Shown: positions 8,227-16,122 of the stretch, in pieces
Layout: the number at the start of each line of letters is the position of its first letter
Position numbering within the stretch: position 1 is the stretch's first letter
DNA from: a virus
Length of the DNA: 39,567 nt
Strand: one strand, 5' to 3'
Virus record (IMG/VR): IMGVR_UViG_3300009104_002189
Coordinates: 1 to 39,567 of that record
Notes under the pieces: generated by a model
Seen by the model: only the letters and a program-made list of their open reading frames with translations
What the model was told of the DNA's origin: nothing
Database searches by the model: none
Program-made: the position numbers and the translations under genes

Positions 8227-8325
8227 ATGAAAAGAGAAATTAAAAAAATAATAGACTGGATATTATATAAACAAATTCCTGCCTGGATATTGTTAGTAGT
8301 AATAATTATCTGGATCTTAATATAG
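8227..8325 (+). CDS. 32-aa putative single-pass membrane micro-protein
   Basis: ATG at 8227 opens 32 codons ending at TAG 8323-8325. The product has a basic amphipathic start (MKREIKKIIDWILYKQ) followed by a hydrophobic stretch PAWILLVVIIIWILI reaching the C-terminus, typical of a small one-helix membrane protein. It fills the gap between gene 32 and uvsX, and its stop lies eight bases before the uvsX ATG. No strong ribosome site is visible upstream. A chance frame is possible, but composition and position favour a real micro-gene. Confidence 0.45.
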   Translation: MKREIKKIIDWILYKQIPAWILLVVIIIWILI

Positions 8326-8333
8326 GATAAACA

Positions 8334-9398
8334 ATGGCAAATAAGGCATTCGACGCATCAAAATTCAGAAAAAATTTAACAAAAAGTATAACAGGATTAG
8401 GTATAGGATTTACAGATCCAACAGATTGGATAAGCACAGGTAATTATGCATTAAATTATCTAATATCAGGAGATTTCAATAAAGGTGTTCCATTAGGAAA
8501 AGTTACAGTATTAGCAGGTGAACCACAAGCAGGTAAATCTTATATAGCATCAGGTAATATTGTTAAAGCGGCACAAGATCAAGGAATTTTTGTAATTTTA
8601 ATAGATTCAGAAAATGCTTTAGATGAAAAATGGTTACAAGCACTTAACGTAGATACAGATGAGAAAAAACTTTTAAAATTAAGTTTATCTATGATAGATG
8701 ATGTAGCAAAAACTATATCAACATTTATGAAAGATTACAAAGAACAATATGCAGATAATAAAGTAGATGCACCAAAAATTTTATTTGTAGTTGATAGTTT
8801 AGGTATGTTATTAACACCAACTGATGTTGATCAATTTGAGAAAGGTGATATGAAAGGTGATTTAGGTAGAAAAGCAAAATCACTAACAGCACTTGTAAGA
8901 AATTGTGTTAATATGTTTGGTAGTTGGAATGTCGGACTTGTTGCAACAAATCATACTTACGCATCACAAGATATGTTTGACCCAGATGATAAAATATCAG
9001 GTGGACAAGGATTTGTATATGCATCAAGTATTGTAATTGCAATGAAAAAATTAAAGTTAAAAGAAGATGAAGATGGTAATAAAATAACAGATGTACGTGG
9101 TATTAGAGCATCTTGTAAAGTAATGAAAACAAGATTTGCTAAACCATTTGAAGCAGTACAAGTTAAAATTCCATATGATACAGGTATGGATCCTAACAGT
9201 GGATTAGTAGACTTATTTGAGAAAAAAGGTATTTTAGTCAAGTCGGGTAATAGATTAAAGTACGTCGGACCTGACGGAAAAGAGCACTTAGAGTATAGAA
9301 AAGCGTGGACCGGAGATAAATTAAAGATGTTAATGGATGATTTTGACCAAATGCAAGATAATCCAACAGCAAAAGAAATTGAAGAAGAAACGGAGTAA
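8334..9398 (+). CDS. uvsX: UvsX, RecA-like recombinase
   Basis: A 354-residue strand-exchange protein (T4 UvsX is 391 aa), forming presynaptic filaments on gp32-covered ssDNA with the help of UvsY. The ATPase core has VTVLAGEPQAGKSYIASG, with Walker A at 62-69, and ILFVVDSLGMLLTP as Walker B. GLVATNHTYASQDMFDPDD and KISGGQGFVYASSIVIAM match the RecA/UvsX L1-L2 region. The C-terminal tail is acidic (IEEETE). AGGA precedes the ATG by seven bases. It is followed after three bases by an acidic small gene and then uvsY, an arrangement I associate with marine T4-like phages. Confidence 0.97.
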   Translation: MANKAFDASKFRKNLTKSITGLGIGFTDPTDWISTGNYALNYLISGDFNKGVPLGKVTVLAGEPQAGKSYIASGNIVKAAQDQGIFVILIDSENALDEKWLQALNVDTDEKKLLKLSLSMIDDVAKTISTFMKDYKEQYADNKVDAPKILFVVDSLGMLLTPTDVDQFEKGDMKGDLGRKAKSLTALVRNCVNMFGSWNVGLVATNHTYASQDMFDPDDKISGGQGFVYASSIVIAMKKLKLKEDEDGNKITDVRGIRASCKVMKTRFAKPFEAVQVKIPYDTGMDPNSGLVDLFEKKGILVKSGNRLKYVGPDGKEHLEYRKAWTGDKLKMLMDDFDQMQDNPTAKEIEEETE

Positions 9399-9401
9399 AC
9401 T

Positions 9402-9635
9402 ATGCTTGATTCTAACAAAGTAATAGAGCTATGGCAGTTCTTTAAAGAATATCTAGATCAAAAACAAATAGAAGTAATTGCAGAAAAGTATGTTGATTTA
9501 TTAGCAGACTACGGAGTTCCAGACGAAGAATTACAAGATGCAATAGGTCATGACGATACATTAGATGATGCAATAAATTATTATTTAGATGTAGATAATG
9601 AGGATAAACACGACGACGAATTAGAGGATTATTAA
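9402..9635 (+). CDS. Small acidic protein between uvsX and uvsY
   Basis: A 77-residue, strongly acidic protein three bases after uvsX, with GGAG upstream. The first half is helical (VIELWQFFKEYLDQKQIEVIAEKYVDLLADYG). The second half is Asp/Glu-rich (DDTLDDAINYYLDVDNEDKHDDELEDY). It overlaps the next start by one base (TAATG). No known motif is seen. Its acidic tail and location suggest a partner of the recombination proteins or a DNA mimic, which is speculation. I recall similar small acidic proteins at this spot in cyanophages. Confidence 0.7.
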   Translation: MLDSNKVIELWQFFKEYLDQKQIEVIAEKYVDLLADYGVPDEELQDAIGHDDTLDDAINYYLDVDNEDKHDDELEDY

Positions 9636-10093
9636 TGTCAAATTGGTATACAATAATAGCAAGAGACGTTAGTAAAATACCAGAAGCAATCAAACATTTT
9701 GAAACTGAATTACAAAGTGCAAGATATGAAATAAAAATTAAAGGTAATGTTGAAAAACAATCAGCAGATTTACCTGGTGTAGTAGAAAATAGATTCCATC
9801 AATTACAAGAAATAGAAGCAATATTAGAATACTTAAACATAGAATTAAGAAGATTAAGAAGTAAATTTTTCAAAAAATATCTAGAAAATTATCAAAGAGC
9901 ATTGTCTAGTAGAGACGTAGAAAAATACGTAGATGGTGAACCAGACGTTGTAGATTACGAAAAAATTATTAATGAATTTGCGTTATTGCGTAATAAATGG
10001 TTAGCAGTGACCAAAGGATTAGACCAAAAGCAGTGGCAATTAACTAACATAGTTAAGTTAAGAGTTGCTGGTATGGAAGACGCAACCGTTTAA
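9635..10093 (+). CDS. uvsY: UvsY-like recombination mediator
   Basis: A 152-residue protein resembling T4 UvsY (137 aa), which loads UvsX onto gp32-coated ssDNA. The middle is helical and basic (EAILEYLNIELRRLRSKFF). Then LENYQRALSSRDVEKYVDGE aligns with the T4 YSGRGDGDEFSMDRYEKSE region, and a C-terminal WLAVTKGLDQKQWQLTNIVK followed by LRVAGME corresponds to the T4 SGALDAIKSRGFAIKHIQDM and MRAFEAG segment. Its location directly behind uvsX and an acidic gene supports the call. Primary similarity is weak, as usual for UvsY. Confidence 0.75.
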   Translation: MSNWYTIIARDVSKIPEAIKHFETELQSARYEIKIKGNVEKQSADLPGVVENRFHQLQEIEAILEYLNIELRRLRSKFFKKYLENYQRALSSRDVEKYVDGEPDVVDYEKIINEFALLRNKWLAVTKGLDQKQWQLTNIVKLRVAGMEDATV

Positions 10094-10116
10094 CACCTTC
10101 CACCAAACTCCCTCCA

Positions 10117-10124
10117 AATAAATA
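10117..10124 (+). promoter_or_regulatory. T4-type late promoter heading the glycan gene block
   Basis: AATAAATA preceded by a pyrimidine-rich patch (CTCCCTCC). Expected +1 near 10130 gives a 7-nt leader before the ATG at 10137, with no Shine-Dalgarno. It is the only promoter-like element seen in the 43-base gap after uvsY and implies that the glycan genes are expressed late. Confidence 0.55.
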
Positions 10125-10136
10125 TTAAAAATAACC

Positions 10137-10991
10137 ATGACTGATTTCAAATTACCAAAATTAGAAGGTGACGTTTGTTTAGGACAACACATAATATATT
10201 TTAGTTGTGATCCAAAATATTGGGAGAACCACGGAATATATTTGGTTAAAAGCACGGCACATTATAATCCTCATATATCTATTCACGTACATATTTTATT
10301 TAATAACAAAGAAGTTACCATTAATAAATTTATAGGCAGAAACAATAATATAACTTATTCATATGAATTTGTTACTGATAAGTTTTTAAAGACTTTAAAA
10401 TTATCTAGTAATGATTATTATAAAAAAAGAAGTCATACGTTACTCAATACAAATAGTGAAAAAATAATCAAACAAAAAATATATTTTGCTAGTGCAAGAT
10501 TTATTAGAATGAAAGAACTTTTTAGTGATTACCAATATGTATTACAATTAGATGCTGACGGACTTTGTCGTAAAAAATTTACTATAGATGACTTTGAAAA
10601 AATTACAAATTCACCATCAGCAATGAGAAAACCAAAAGATCCTAGTACATTAATTGCAAGTTGTATAACGCCTGGAACAGGAAAAGAAGGTTCTAAATTT
10701 AAAACTGATTTAGCAGAACAAATGACTAAAACTTTTGCAGGAGAAATTTATTGGTTTATAGATCAAGTTGTATTAAAAAAAGTTTTTAGTAAATTTAAAT
10801 TTGAATCTATTCCTTATCATTGGAATGCTTGGGGTTTTAAACCTGCAGATATATTCAGTACAGCAAAAGGTAAAAAGAAAAATAATTGGAGATACCTTGA
10901 TGTAAGAGCAAATTGGTTAGATGAAAAAGCAAGAAAAGAATATATTTTAAATTGTACAGAAGATAGAAAGAGAAATTTACTTAACAAATGA
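10137..10991 (+). CDS. GT-A-type glycosyltransferase-like protein
   Basis: A 284-residue cytoplasmic protein with the layout of a nucleotide-sugar-dependent GT-A glycosyltransferase. YVLQLDADGLC (135-144) carries a D-x-D metal/nucleotide motif (139-141) after a helix with QKIYFASARFIRMKELF, as in GT8-like enzymes. Downstream, GEIYWFIDQVVLKKVFSKF and YHWNAWGF resemble the acceptor-side regions of such proteins. No membrane segment. It is the first gene after the late promoter and overlaps the next gene by four bases. Acceptor and sugar are unknown; the assignment rests on the DxD context and the surrounding glycan genes. Confidence 0.65.
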   Translation: MTDFKLPKLEGDVCLGQHIIYFSCDPKYWENHGIYLVKSTAHYNPHISIHVHILFNNKEVTINKFIGRNNNITYSYEFVTDKFLKTLKLSSNDYYKKRSHTLLNTNSEKIIKQKIYFASARFIRMKELFSDYQYVLQLDADGLCRKKFTIDDFEKITNSPSAMRKPKDPSTLIASCITPGTGKEGSKFKTDLAEQMTKTFAGEIYWFIDQVVLKKVFSKFKFESIPYHWNAWGFKPADIFSTAKGKKKNNWRYLDVRANWLDEKARKEYILNCTEDRKRNLLNK

Positions 10992-11563
10992 AAATACAAG
11001 GTTACATAATTTATTTGCCTAATCATAAAAATAGTGTTGAATGGAGTAATGAAGCATTAAAATCTGGAGAAAAATATAATTGGAATTTACAATTATTTCC
11101 TGGCATAGATGGCAAAAAAGAAACTCTTAAATATTATGGTTTAACAATATATGAAAAAAATAAAAAATGCAAAAGATATATGTCTAGACCAGGCACAGCC
11201 GGTTGCTTTTTAAGTCAATTCCAATTATGGAACTATTGTTATCATACTAATAAAACTATAGCAATATTTGAACACGATGTAATTTTTAAAAAGCCTATGG
11301 CACAACAATATAAATTTAAAGATGTAATTAAATTAGAAGGATTTAATAAAGCAAAACCTGTCGCAGGACAATGGTGGGAAGGTGCAAGAGCATATCTAAT
11401 TAAACCAAAAGGTGCTAAAAAAATAATAGACTGGGTTAAACTTAATGGTGCTATGCCGGCAGACTGGATGTTAAATGATGGTATAGTAGATGTTAAGTTT
11501 GATACAAATAAAGCAGTAACATATAAACAAAGAAGATTTAGCTTTACAAAGGATTTAAAATGA
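10988..11563 (+). CDS. Family 25-like glycosyltransferase (LPS biosynthesis type)
   Basis: A 191-residue protein with GT25 hallmarks. It has an N-terminal GYIIYLPNHKNSVEWSNEAL, a central RPGTAGCFLSQFQLWNYCY corresponding to the 'G..GC..SH..lW' signature, and IAIFEHDVIF with the acidic motif EHDV at 95-98. GQWWEGARAYLIKPKGAKKI corresponds to the conserved 'G..aY.is...A..l' segment. GT25 enzymes typically add galactose or glucose to LPS core or to hydroxylated residues. ATGA overlap with genes on both sides indicates tight operon translation. A second GT25-like gene lies at 15427. Confidence 0.75.
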   Translation: MKIQGYIIYLPNHKNSVEWSNEALKSGEKYNWNLQLFPGIDGKKETLKYYGLTIYEKNKKCKRYMSRPGTAGCFLSQFQLWNYCYHTNKTIAIFEHDVIFKKPMAQQYKFKDVIKLEGFNKAKPVAGQWWEGARAYLIKPKGAKKIIDWVKLNGAMPADWMLNDGIVDVKFDTNKAVTYKQRRFSFTKDLK

Positions 11564-12339
11564 AACGATTAATTTTTCAAGTTGCTGTAGGTAAACAAAA
11601 TATATTATATGAAATTTGTATTAAAAGTGTAGCAAATTATTGTAAAAAATTTAATATAGATCATATTATATTAAGGGAACCTAAATTGAGAATTAGACCA
11701 GATTTAAATAGAACGGGTCGTAGTAAAGAAGCAGTTGAACGATTAGGTTACCTTCCTATATTTGAAAAAGAAAATGCATTTGAATATTTAAAACCATACG
11801 ATCAAGTATGTATAGTTGACAGTGACATATACATTAAAGATACTGCACCTAATGTATTTGATGAACTACCACAACAATATGATTTTGGTGGTGTTGTGGA
11901 AAGAGAAATGCCTTTAACAAAAAAATATTTTAACAAAATAAGAAAATATTCTAAAAATGCTTTTCAAAATTTAAAAGACGTTGAATGGGAATGGAACGAT
12001 AATGGAGCAAAATTTATTAATATGGGTTTAATGTTAATGAACAAAAGTATGTTAAAATATCTTAATAATGAAACACCAAAACAATTTCTAACACGTCCAG
12101 AGTTTAAAGACTTTGTTGATGGAGTAGGTTTTTATAAATGGTCAACGGATCAAATGTTATTAAATTGGTGGGTTAAAAAATCACAAATGAATACTAAATT
12201 TTTAGATTGGAAATGGAATGCTTTATATACAGCAGTACACGATTATAAATTAAAAGAAGCACACTTTGTACATTTCTTTTTAAAAGATTTATTACCTAAC
12301 AAAGGAAACGAAATAGAAAGATTATTAAAATTAATATGA
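11560..12339 (+). CDS. GT8-like glycosyltransferase
   Basis: A 259-residue GT-A-type transferase. The N-terminal LIFQVAVGKQNILYEICIKS resembles GT8 openings. VCIVDSDIYIKD holds D-x-D at 87-89. GAKFINMGLMLMNKSML is the GT8 'N.G.....' acceptor segment, and AHFVHFFL near the C-terminus matches the conserved 'H....K' region. WSTDQMLLNWW carries the 'DQ..L' motif. Soluble, no membrane segment. It overlaps the preceding gene by four bases and the following one by four. Retaining GT8 enzymes use UDP-glucose or UDP-galactose and related donors; the true substrate is unknown. Confidence 0.75.
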   Translation: MKRLIFQVAVGKQNILYEICIKSVANYCKKFNIDHIILREPKLRIRPDLNRTGRSKEAVERLGYLPIFEKENAFEYLKPYDQVCIVDSDIYIKDTAPNVFDELPQQYDFGGVVEREMPLTKKYFNKIRKYSKNAFQNLKDVEWEWNDNGAKFINMGLMLMNKSMLKYLNNETPKQFLTRPEFKDFVDGVGFYKWSTDQMLLNWWVKKSQMNTKFLDWKWNALYTAVHDYKLKEAHFVHFFLKDLLPNKGNEIERLLKLI

Positions 12340-13115
12340 TACACATAGTAAACAGAATAATGAGTACTAGAATTCCTAATCTACGTTATACAATGCCAGG
12401 ATTTGGTGATGCAATACATACAATTCTTTTAGCTTACTTGTACGGTAAAGCACATAACGATCAAGTCACAATGCATTTAGACAAAGACAAATACAATAAA
12501 GATAAACCAGGAACCCTTGCTCAATGTATTTCTTTGTTTCCAAAAAATAAAATTTTTGTAGAAGGTCACGACAAGTGGTTTAAAGGAGATAAAGAATTTG
12601 TAGATTATATTACACAACTAAAAGGAAAATGTATTGGACATTATTATAAAGATTTTCCTAATAGTCATAGAGTACAACAAGTAGTAGAACCTTTCTTTTG
12701 GGCTGACGATTATCTTAATGGCGGGTATCCATGTTTACCAGCAGATGATATGAGTCATGAAGTAAAAATACCTAAAAAATTTATAACTGTACAATGGGAC
12801 GCAGGTTCTAAAAACAGAATGCTATCTAGTCAACAAATTTCTGAAATACATGATTCTTTTAAAAAGAAAGGTTATGAAGTTCTTGTAGTTGGTGGACAAG
12901 CTCAAGGAAAATTAAGAAGATCATTAAAACATATAGGGTATGCAATGGCAAATGCAGACTTTCATGTAGGTGTAGATAGTGGCTATATGCATTTAGCTCA
13001 ACTATATTTTAAACCAGAAAACATCTACATATATACTAATAAAAAAGGAAAATGGGAACATCATTTATTAAGATTTCATAAAAACGGTTCCAAAGTTAAC
13101 GAAAAATTTGTATGA
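12336..13115 (+). CDS. GT9/heptosyltransferase-like glycosyltransferase (GT-B)
   Basis: A 259-residue protein with features of ADP-heptose:LPS heptosyltransferases (GT9). An N-terminal glycine-rich PGFGDAIHTILLAYLYGKA (21-39) matches 'G.GD.i...P'. ITVQWDAGSKNRMLSSQQI corresponds to the start of the donor-binding domain. EVLVVGGQAQ and DFHVGVDSGYMHLAQ (208-222) match the C-terminal 'vGvDtG..HLA' motif. It is shorter than cellular enzymes (about 320-350 aa). It overlaps its neighbours by four bases. Together with GT25- and GT8-like genes it suggests assembly of an LPS-core-like or virion glycan. Confidence 0.7.
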   Translation: MIHIVNRIMSTRIPNLRYTMPGFGDAIHTILLAYLYGKAHNDQVTMHLDKDKYNKDKPGTLAQCISLFPKNKIFVEGHDKWFKGDKEFVDYITQLKGKCIGHYYKDFPNSHRVQQVVEPFFWADDYLNGGYPCLPADDMSHEVKIPKKFITVQWDAGSKNRMLSSQQISEIHDSFKKKGYEVLVVGGQAQGKLRRSLKHIGYAMANADFHVGVDSGYMHLAQLYFKPENIYIYTNKKGKWEHHLLRFHKNGSKVNEKFV

Positions 13116-13612
13116 GTATAGACACAATAAATCATAATGGTAATTCTTTTTACAGATTACAAGCCGAAGGTTTTGCTTCAAAATTTGCATTTTCATTTGC
13201 AAAAGAACTTTGTAAAGGCGAAGGATTAGACATTGGTTGTCATAAAAAGGAATGGGCTTTACCTGGAGCTACACCTATAGATAAAATATTTGGTGACGAA
13301 TGGTATGCAGAAAATCTTCCAAACAAAAAATATGATTATATTTTTTCTTCACATTGTTTAGAACATTTAGATGATTGGGTAGGAGCATTAGATTATTGGA
13401 CTGAACATTTAAAAACAGGTGGAGTTATGTTTTTATATTTGCCTCATTATGAACAAACATATTGGCGACCTTGGAATAATAGAAAACATATTCATATACT
13501 AGATCCTAAATATTTAAGAGACTATTTCAAAGCAAGACCTTTTCATAACATATGTGTAACTGATGGATACGATTTAAATTATTCTTTTTACGCTATAGCG
13601 GAGAAAAAATAA
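13112..13612 (+). CDS. Class I SAM-dependent methyltransferase (type 11-like)
   Basis: A 166-residue Rossmann methyltransferase. GEGLDIGCHKKEWALPGATP is motif I, where SAM binds, although the usual GxGxG is altered to GCHKKE. PNKKYDYIFSSHCLEHLDDW is the conserved 'YD.I.....LEH..D' segment, and LKTGGVMFLYLPHYEQTYW is motif III. The same pattern appears in small methyltransferases found in polysaccharide clusters. It overlaps its upstream neighbour by four bases and the downstream ATG by one. Probably an O-methyltransferase acting on a sugar; substrate unknown. Confidence 0.8.
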   Translation: MSIDTINHNGNSFYRLQAEGFASKFAFSFAKELCKGEGLDIGCHKKEWALPGATPIDKIFGDEWYAENLPNKKYDYIFSSHCLEHLDDWVGALDYWTEHLKTGGVMFLYLPHYEQTYWRPWNNRKHIHILDPKYLRDYFKARPFHNICVTDGYDLNYSFYAIAEKK

Positions 13613-14184
13613 TGATGTTCGGTAAAAATCCAGGTACAGATAAAACCTGGATAAGAATTCCTAAAGATAGCATTGGTGCAGAATTAGGTGTATGGCGAGG
13701 AGATAGTTCTGTAAAATTTCTAAACAATGCAAAACACATACATTTAGTAGATAGTTGGAGTACTATACCATATGAAAACTCTGATGAATTTGGTAATTAT
13801 CAAGCCTATCTTGATAGATATTCTATACTTGTAAAGTCTAATAATCCAGAAGATTTTCAAAAATACTATGACAAAATTTATAATAGTGTTGTTGAAAGAT
13901 TTAAAAATAGTCCTGTAACAATTTATCGTATGTCAACTAAAGAATGGTTTGAAAGTTTTAAAGAAAAATTAGATTGGATATATGTAGACGCTAGTCATAG
14001 CTTTGAAGGTTGTTATTATGATTTAATTAATGCTGTAAAATTTATTAAGCCAGGAGGAACTTTATTTGGTGATGATTATGGAGATAAAAAACCAAATGTA
14101 AAAAAAGCCGTAGATAAGTTTATTGCTGATACAGGTTATGAATTTAATAATTTTCATTTAGATCAATTTGAGGTAAAGATATAA
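13612..14184 (+). CDS. SAM-dependent methyltransferase, TylF/MTase_24-like
   Basis: A 190-residue protein. GAELGVWRGDSSVKFL (about 22-37) is motif I, HIHLVDSWSTIP binds the SAM ribose side, and KLDWIYVDASHSFEGCYYDL has the 'D..HsyegvY.Dl' metal/substrate segment of macrocin-type and MTase_24 sugar O-methyltransferases. FIKPGGTLFGDDYGDKKPNV continues the fold with the 'GGD.Y' pattern. TAATG overlaps couple it to both neighbours. Family known for O-methylation of deoxysugars, consistent with a decorated glycan product; the exact position methylated is unknown. Confidence 0.85.
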   Translation: MMFGKNPGTDKTWIRIPKDSIGAELGVWRGDSSVKFLNNAKHIHLVDSWSTIPYENSDEFGNYQAYLDRYSILVKSNNPEDFQKYYDKIYNSVVERFKNSPVTIYRMSTKEWFESFKEKLDWIYVDASHSFEGCYYDLINAVKFIKPGGTLFGDDYGDKKPNVKKAVDKFIADTGYEFNNFHLDQFEVKI

Positions 14185-14729
14185 TGCACCCTACGTCAAT
14201 GGAAAATATGCGTTTAGCAAAAACAAAAATACCTGATCTAGGAAATAATATAACAATAGTAGATGTAGGTGGTAGAGGAACAAAACAAATACCTGTTAGA
14301 TCTTATCAAAAAGTTTTTAAAGACGTATACAAACATTATTACGTTGCTGACATCAATGAAGGTCCTGGTGTTACTCACATTATGCCAGAACAATACAAAT
14401 TACCATTTGCAGATAATTCAATAGATTTAGTAGTATCTGGGCAAACATTAGAACACGTAAGGAACCCTTTTAAAATGATGACTGAAATAAAAAGAATTAT
14501 AAAACCAAATAGATATATGATAATAATAGCACCAAGCACAGGACCAAATCATGATGATATAGATTGTTGGCGTTTCATGGCTAACAGTTTTGAATCAATA
14601 GCTCAGGAATGTAATATTAAATTTATTGAATCTTGGATAACAAATGATGCTGTTTGTGATAAAAAAAGTTATAGATTTGAAAGTAGACGAAATATTTGGT
14701 CAGATCATACATTCATAGGACAAAAATAA
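14184..14729 (+). CDS. Class I SAM-dependent methyltransferase
   Basis: A 181-residue protein with ITIVDVGGRGTKQIPV (motif I), HYYVADINEGPGVTHIM (acidic loop) and YKLPFADNSIDLVVSGQTLE followed by HV (motif II, 'LPF.d.s.D.v.s...leHv'). RIIKPNRYMIIIAPSTGPN follows. This is the canonical type-11 layout. The C-terminal half (DCWRFMANSFESIAQE) is typical of methyltransferases in surface-glycan clusters. It is the third of four consecutive methyltransferase genes here. No membrane segment; start overlaps the previous stop by one base. Confidence 0.85.
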   Translation: MHPTSMENMRLAKTKIPDLGNNITIVDVGGRGTKQIPVRSYQKVFKDVYKHYYVADINEGPGVTHIMPEQYKLPFADNSIDLVVSGQTLEHVRNPFKMMTEIKRIIKPNRYMIIIAPSTGPNHDDIDCWRFMANSFESIAQECNIKFIESWITNDAVCDKKSYRFESRRNIWSDHTFIGQK

Positions 14730-15430
14730 TGATAATGTCAAACAAAGATGCGGCGGAATGGCAAAAACAATTAGACAAATTACAAATGTCTACTTTAAAT
14801 GAATTGTTTTTAAAACATAAATGCCTTAAAGGTATAGACCTAAAATATGATGAAATTTATGAAGCTGACTTTAAAAAATTAAGAAATGAACCAATTAATA
14901 TATTAGAAATAGGTGTAGATCAAGGACGAAGTATAGCTGTTTGGTTAGATTATTTTCCTAATGCTAAAATTTATGCTATAGATATTTTTACAAGAATGCA
15001 TGAATCTCGTATTAAATCTCTTAAAGACAACAGAGTACAATATTTAAAAATAGACAGCACTCACCCAGATGTACACAATCAAGTTGCACAATGGAAAACT
15101 GAATTTGATATTGTAATAGATGATGGTAGACATACTCCCGAAGCAAATGCATTAACATTTAAAAGCATTGCTCCTTTTTTAAAACCAAATGGCATATATT
15201 ACATAGAAGATATTTGGCCTATAGATCAAATGACTAAACCAGATCTTAAAAATTTAGGATTTGATTTTAAAAAACAAATAGCTTGGGCTCAAAAATATCG
15301 TAAAAATGAATTTACAAAAGGGAAATGGACAATGTTTATTAATACTCTTAAAGGATATAAAATTGAAAAATTTGATCATAGAAAAAGATGTAAACTATTA
15401 GATAGTTACATTTATAAAATTACAAAATGA
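14729..15430 (+). CDS. SAM-dependent methyltransferase, mycinamicin/demethylmacrocin type
   Basis: Starts at 14729, overlapping the previous stop (TAATG); ATG 14735 is an alternative. The 233-residue protein has NILEIGVDQGRSIAVWLDYF (motif I), AKIYAIDIFTRM, and FDIVIDDGRHTPEANALTFK. The last carries the D-D-G-x-H segment that binds metal in MycE-like and demethylmacrocin O-methyltransferases. IAPFLKPNGIYYIEDIWPID matches the 'l.pGG.y.ieDl' element. Such enzymes O-methylate sugars. It overlaps the GT25-like gene downstream by four bases, and sits in a run of four methyltransferases. Confidence 0.85.
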   Translation: MIMSNKDAAEWQKQLDKLQMSTLNELFLKHKCLKGIDLKYDEIYEADFKKLRNEPINILEIGVDQGRSIAVWLDYFPNAKIYAIDIFTRMHESRIKSLKDNRVQYLKIDSTHPDVHNQVAQWKTEFDIVIDDGRHTPEANALTFKSIAPFLKPNGIYYIEDIWPIDQMTKPDLKNLGFDFKKQIAWAQKYRKNEFTKGKWTMFINTLKGYKIEKFDHRKRCKLLDSYIYKITK

Positions 15431-16095
15431 AAGCATTTATAATAACAATTTTAGATAATGAAAGTAGTATTGCCTACAGCAATAATGTTATTAAATCAAT
15501 AAAAGAAACAAATTCTGATTTAGAACCTATTGTTTATCCTGCTGTTACTCCTGCAACAATGTGGAAAATTGATTGGACATGGCCCTGGCACAAAAAGAAA
15601 ATTTGTGAAAAAACAAAATTATTATTAAAGCCGTACAAAACATATGATATGAATAAAAGAATTGCCGCGGCAGGAAGTCATTATAACTTATGGAAAAAAT
15701 GTGTTGAATTAAATGAACCAATAATAGTTTGTGAACACGATGCATACTTTACTAGAAAATTTACACCCTTTGATTTTGAAGGAGGTTGTTTAGGATTAAA
15801 TGATCCTGCAAAAGCTACACCAAAAGCAGAACTTTTCCATGAGACATTAAAAAATTTAGGAGAAGGAGTACACGATGCACCTTGGGTAATGAAGAAAGAA
15901 ATACCACAAGGAATGGCGGGCAATAGTACATTTATTATAAAACCTTGGGCCGCAAAAGAAATAATTAAAGCACAAGATGAAATTGGTTGGTGGCCAAATG
16001 ATGCCATAACTTGCAAACAACTTTTTCCATGGATTAAAGTTGTATATCCATACTACACTAGAGTACAAAACATCAAATCAACTACATCATTATAA
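15427..16095 (+). CDS. Second GT25-like glycosyltransferase
   Basis: A 222-residue protein with FIITILDNESSIAYSNNVIK at the N-terminus and RIAAAGSHYNLWKKCVELNE, the 'G.iGC..SH..lw' equivalent of family 25. PIIVCEHDAYFTRKF carries the E-H-D motif. GNSTFIIKPWAAKEI corresponds to the late 'aY.is..aA' segment. It is a divergent relative of the gene at 10988. It ends nine bases before a late-type promoter box, so it probably closes the first transcription segment of the glycan block. Confidence 0.65.
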   Translation: MKAFIITILDNESSIAYSNNVIKSIKETNSDLEPIVYPAVTPATMWKIDWTWPWHKKKICEKTKLLLKPYKTYDMNKRIAAAGSHYNLWKKCVELNEPIIVCEHDAYFTRKFTPFDFEGGCLGLNDPAKATPKAELFHETLKNLGEGVHDAPWVMKKEIPQGMAGNSTFIIKPWAAKEIIKAQDEIGWWPNDAITCKQLFPWIKVVYPYYTRVQNIKSTTSL

Positions 16096-16103
16096 AATTG
16101 GTT

Positions 16104-16111
16104 AATAAATA
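16104..16111 (+). promoter_or_regulatory. Internal T4-type late promoter of the glycan block
   Basis: AATAAATA within TTAATAAATATT in a 27-base gap. Expected +1 at about 16117 leaves a 6-nt leader before the epimerase ATG at 16123; no Shine-Dalgarno. Confidence 0.55.
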
Positions 16112-16122
16112 TTGGTAGTCCA

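Noticed and set aside
8284-8334. Possible sigma70 promoter upstream of uvsX
   Set aside because: TTGTTA and TAATAT elements do not have a 16-18 bp spacing; a ribosome site (AGGA) rather than a promoter is visible.
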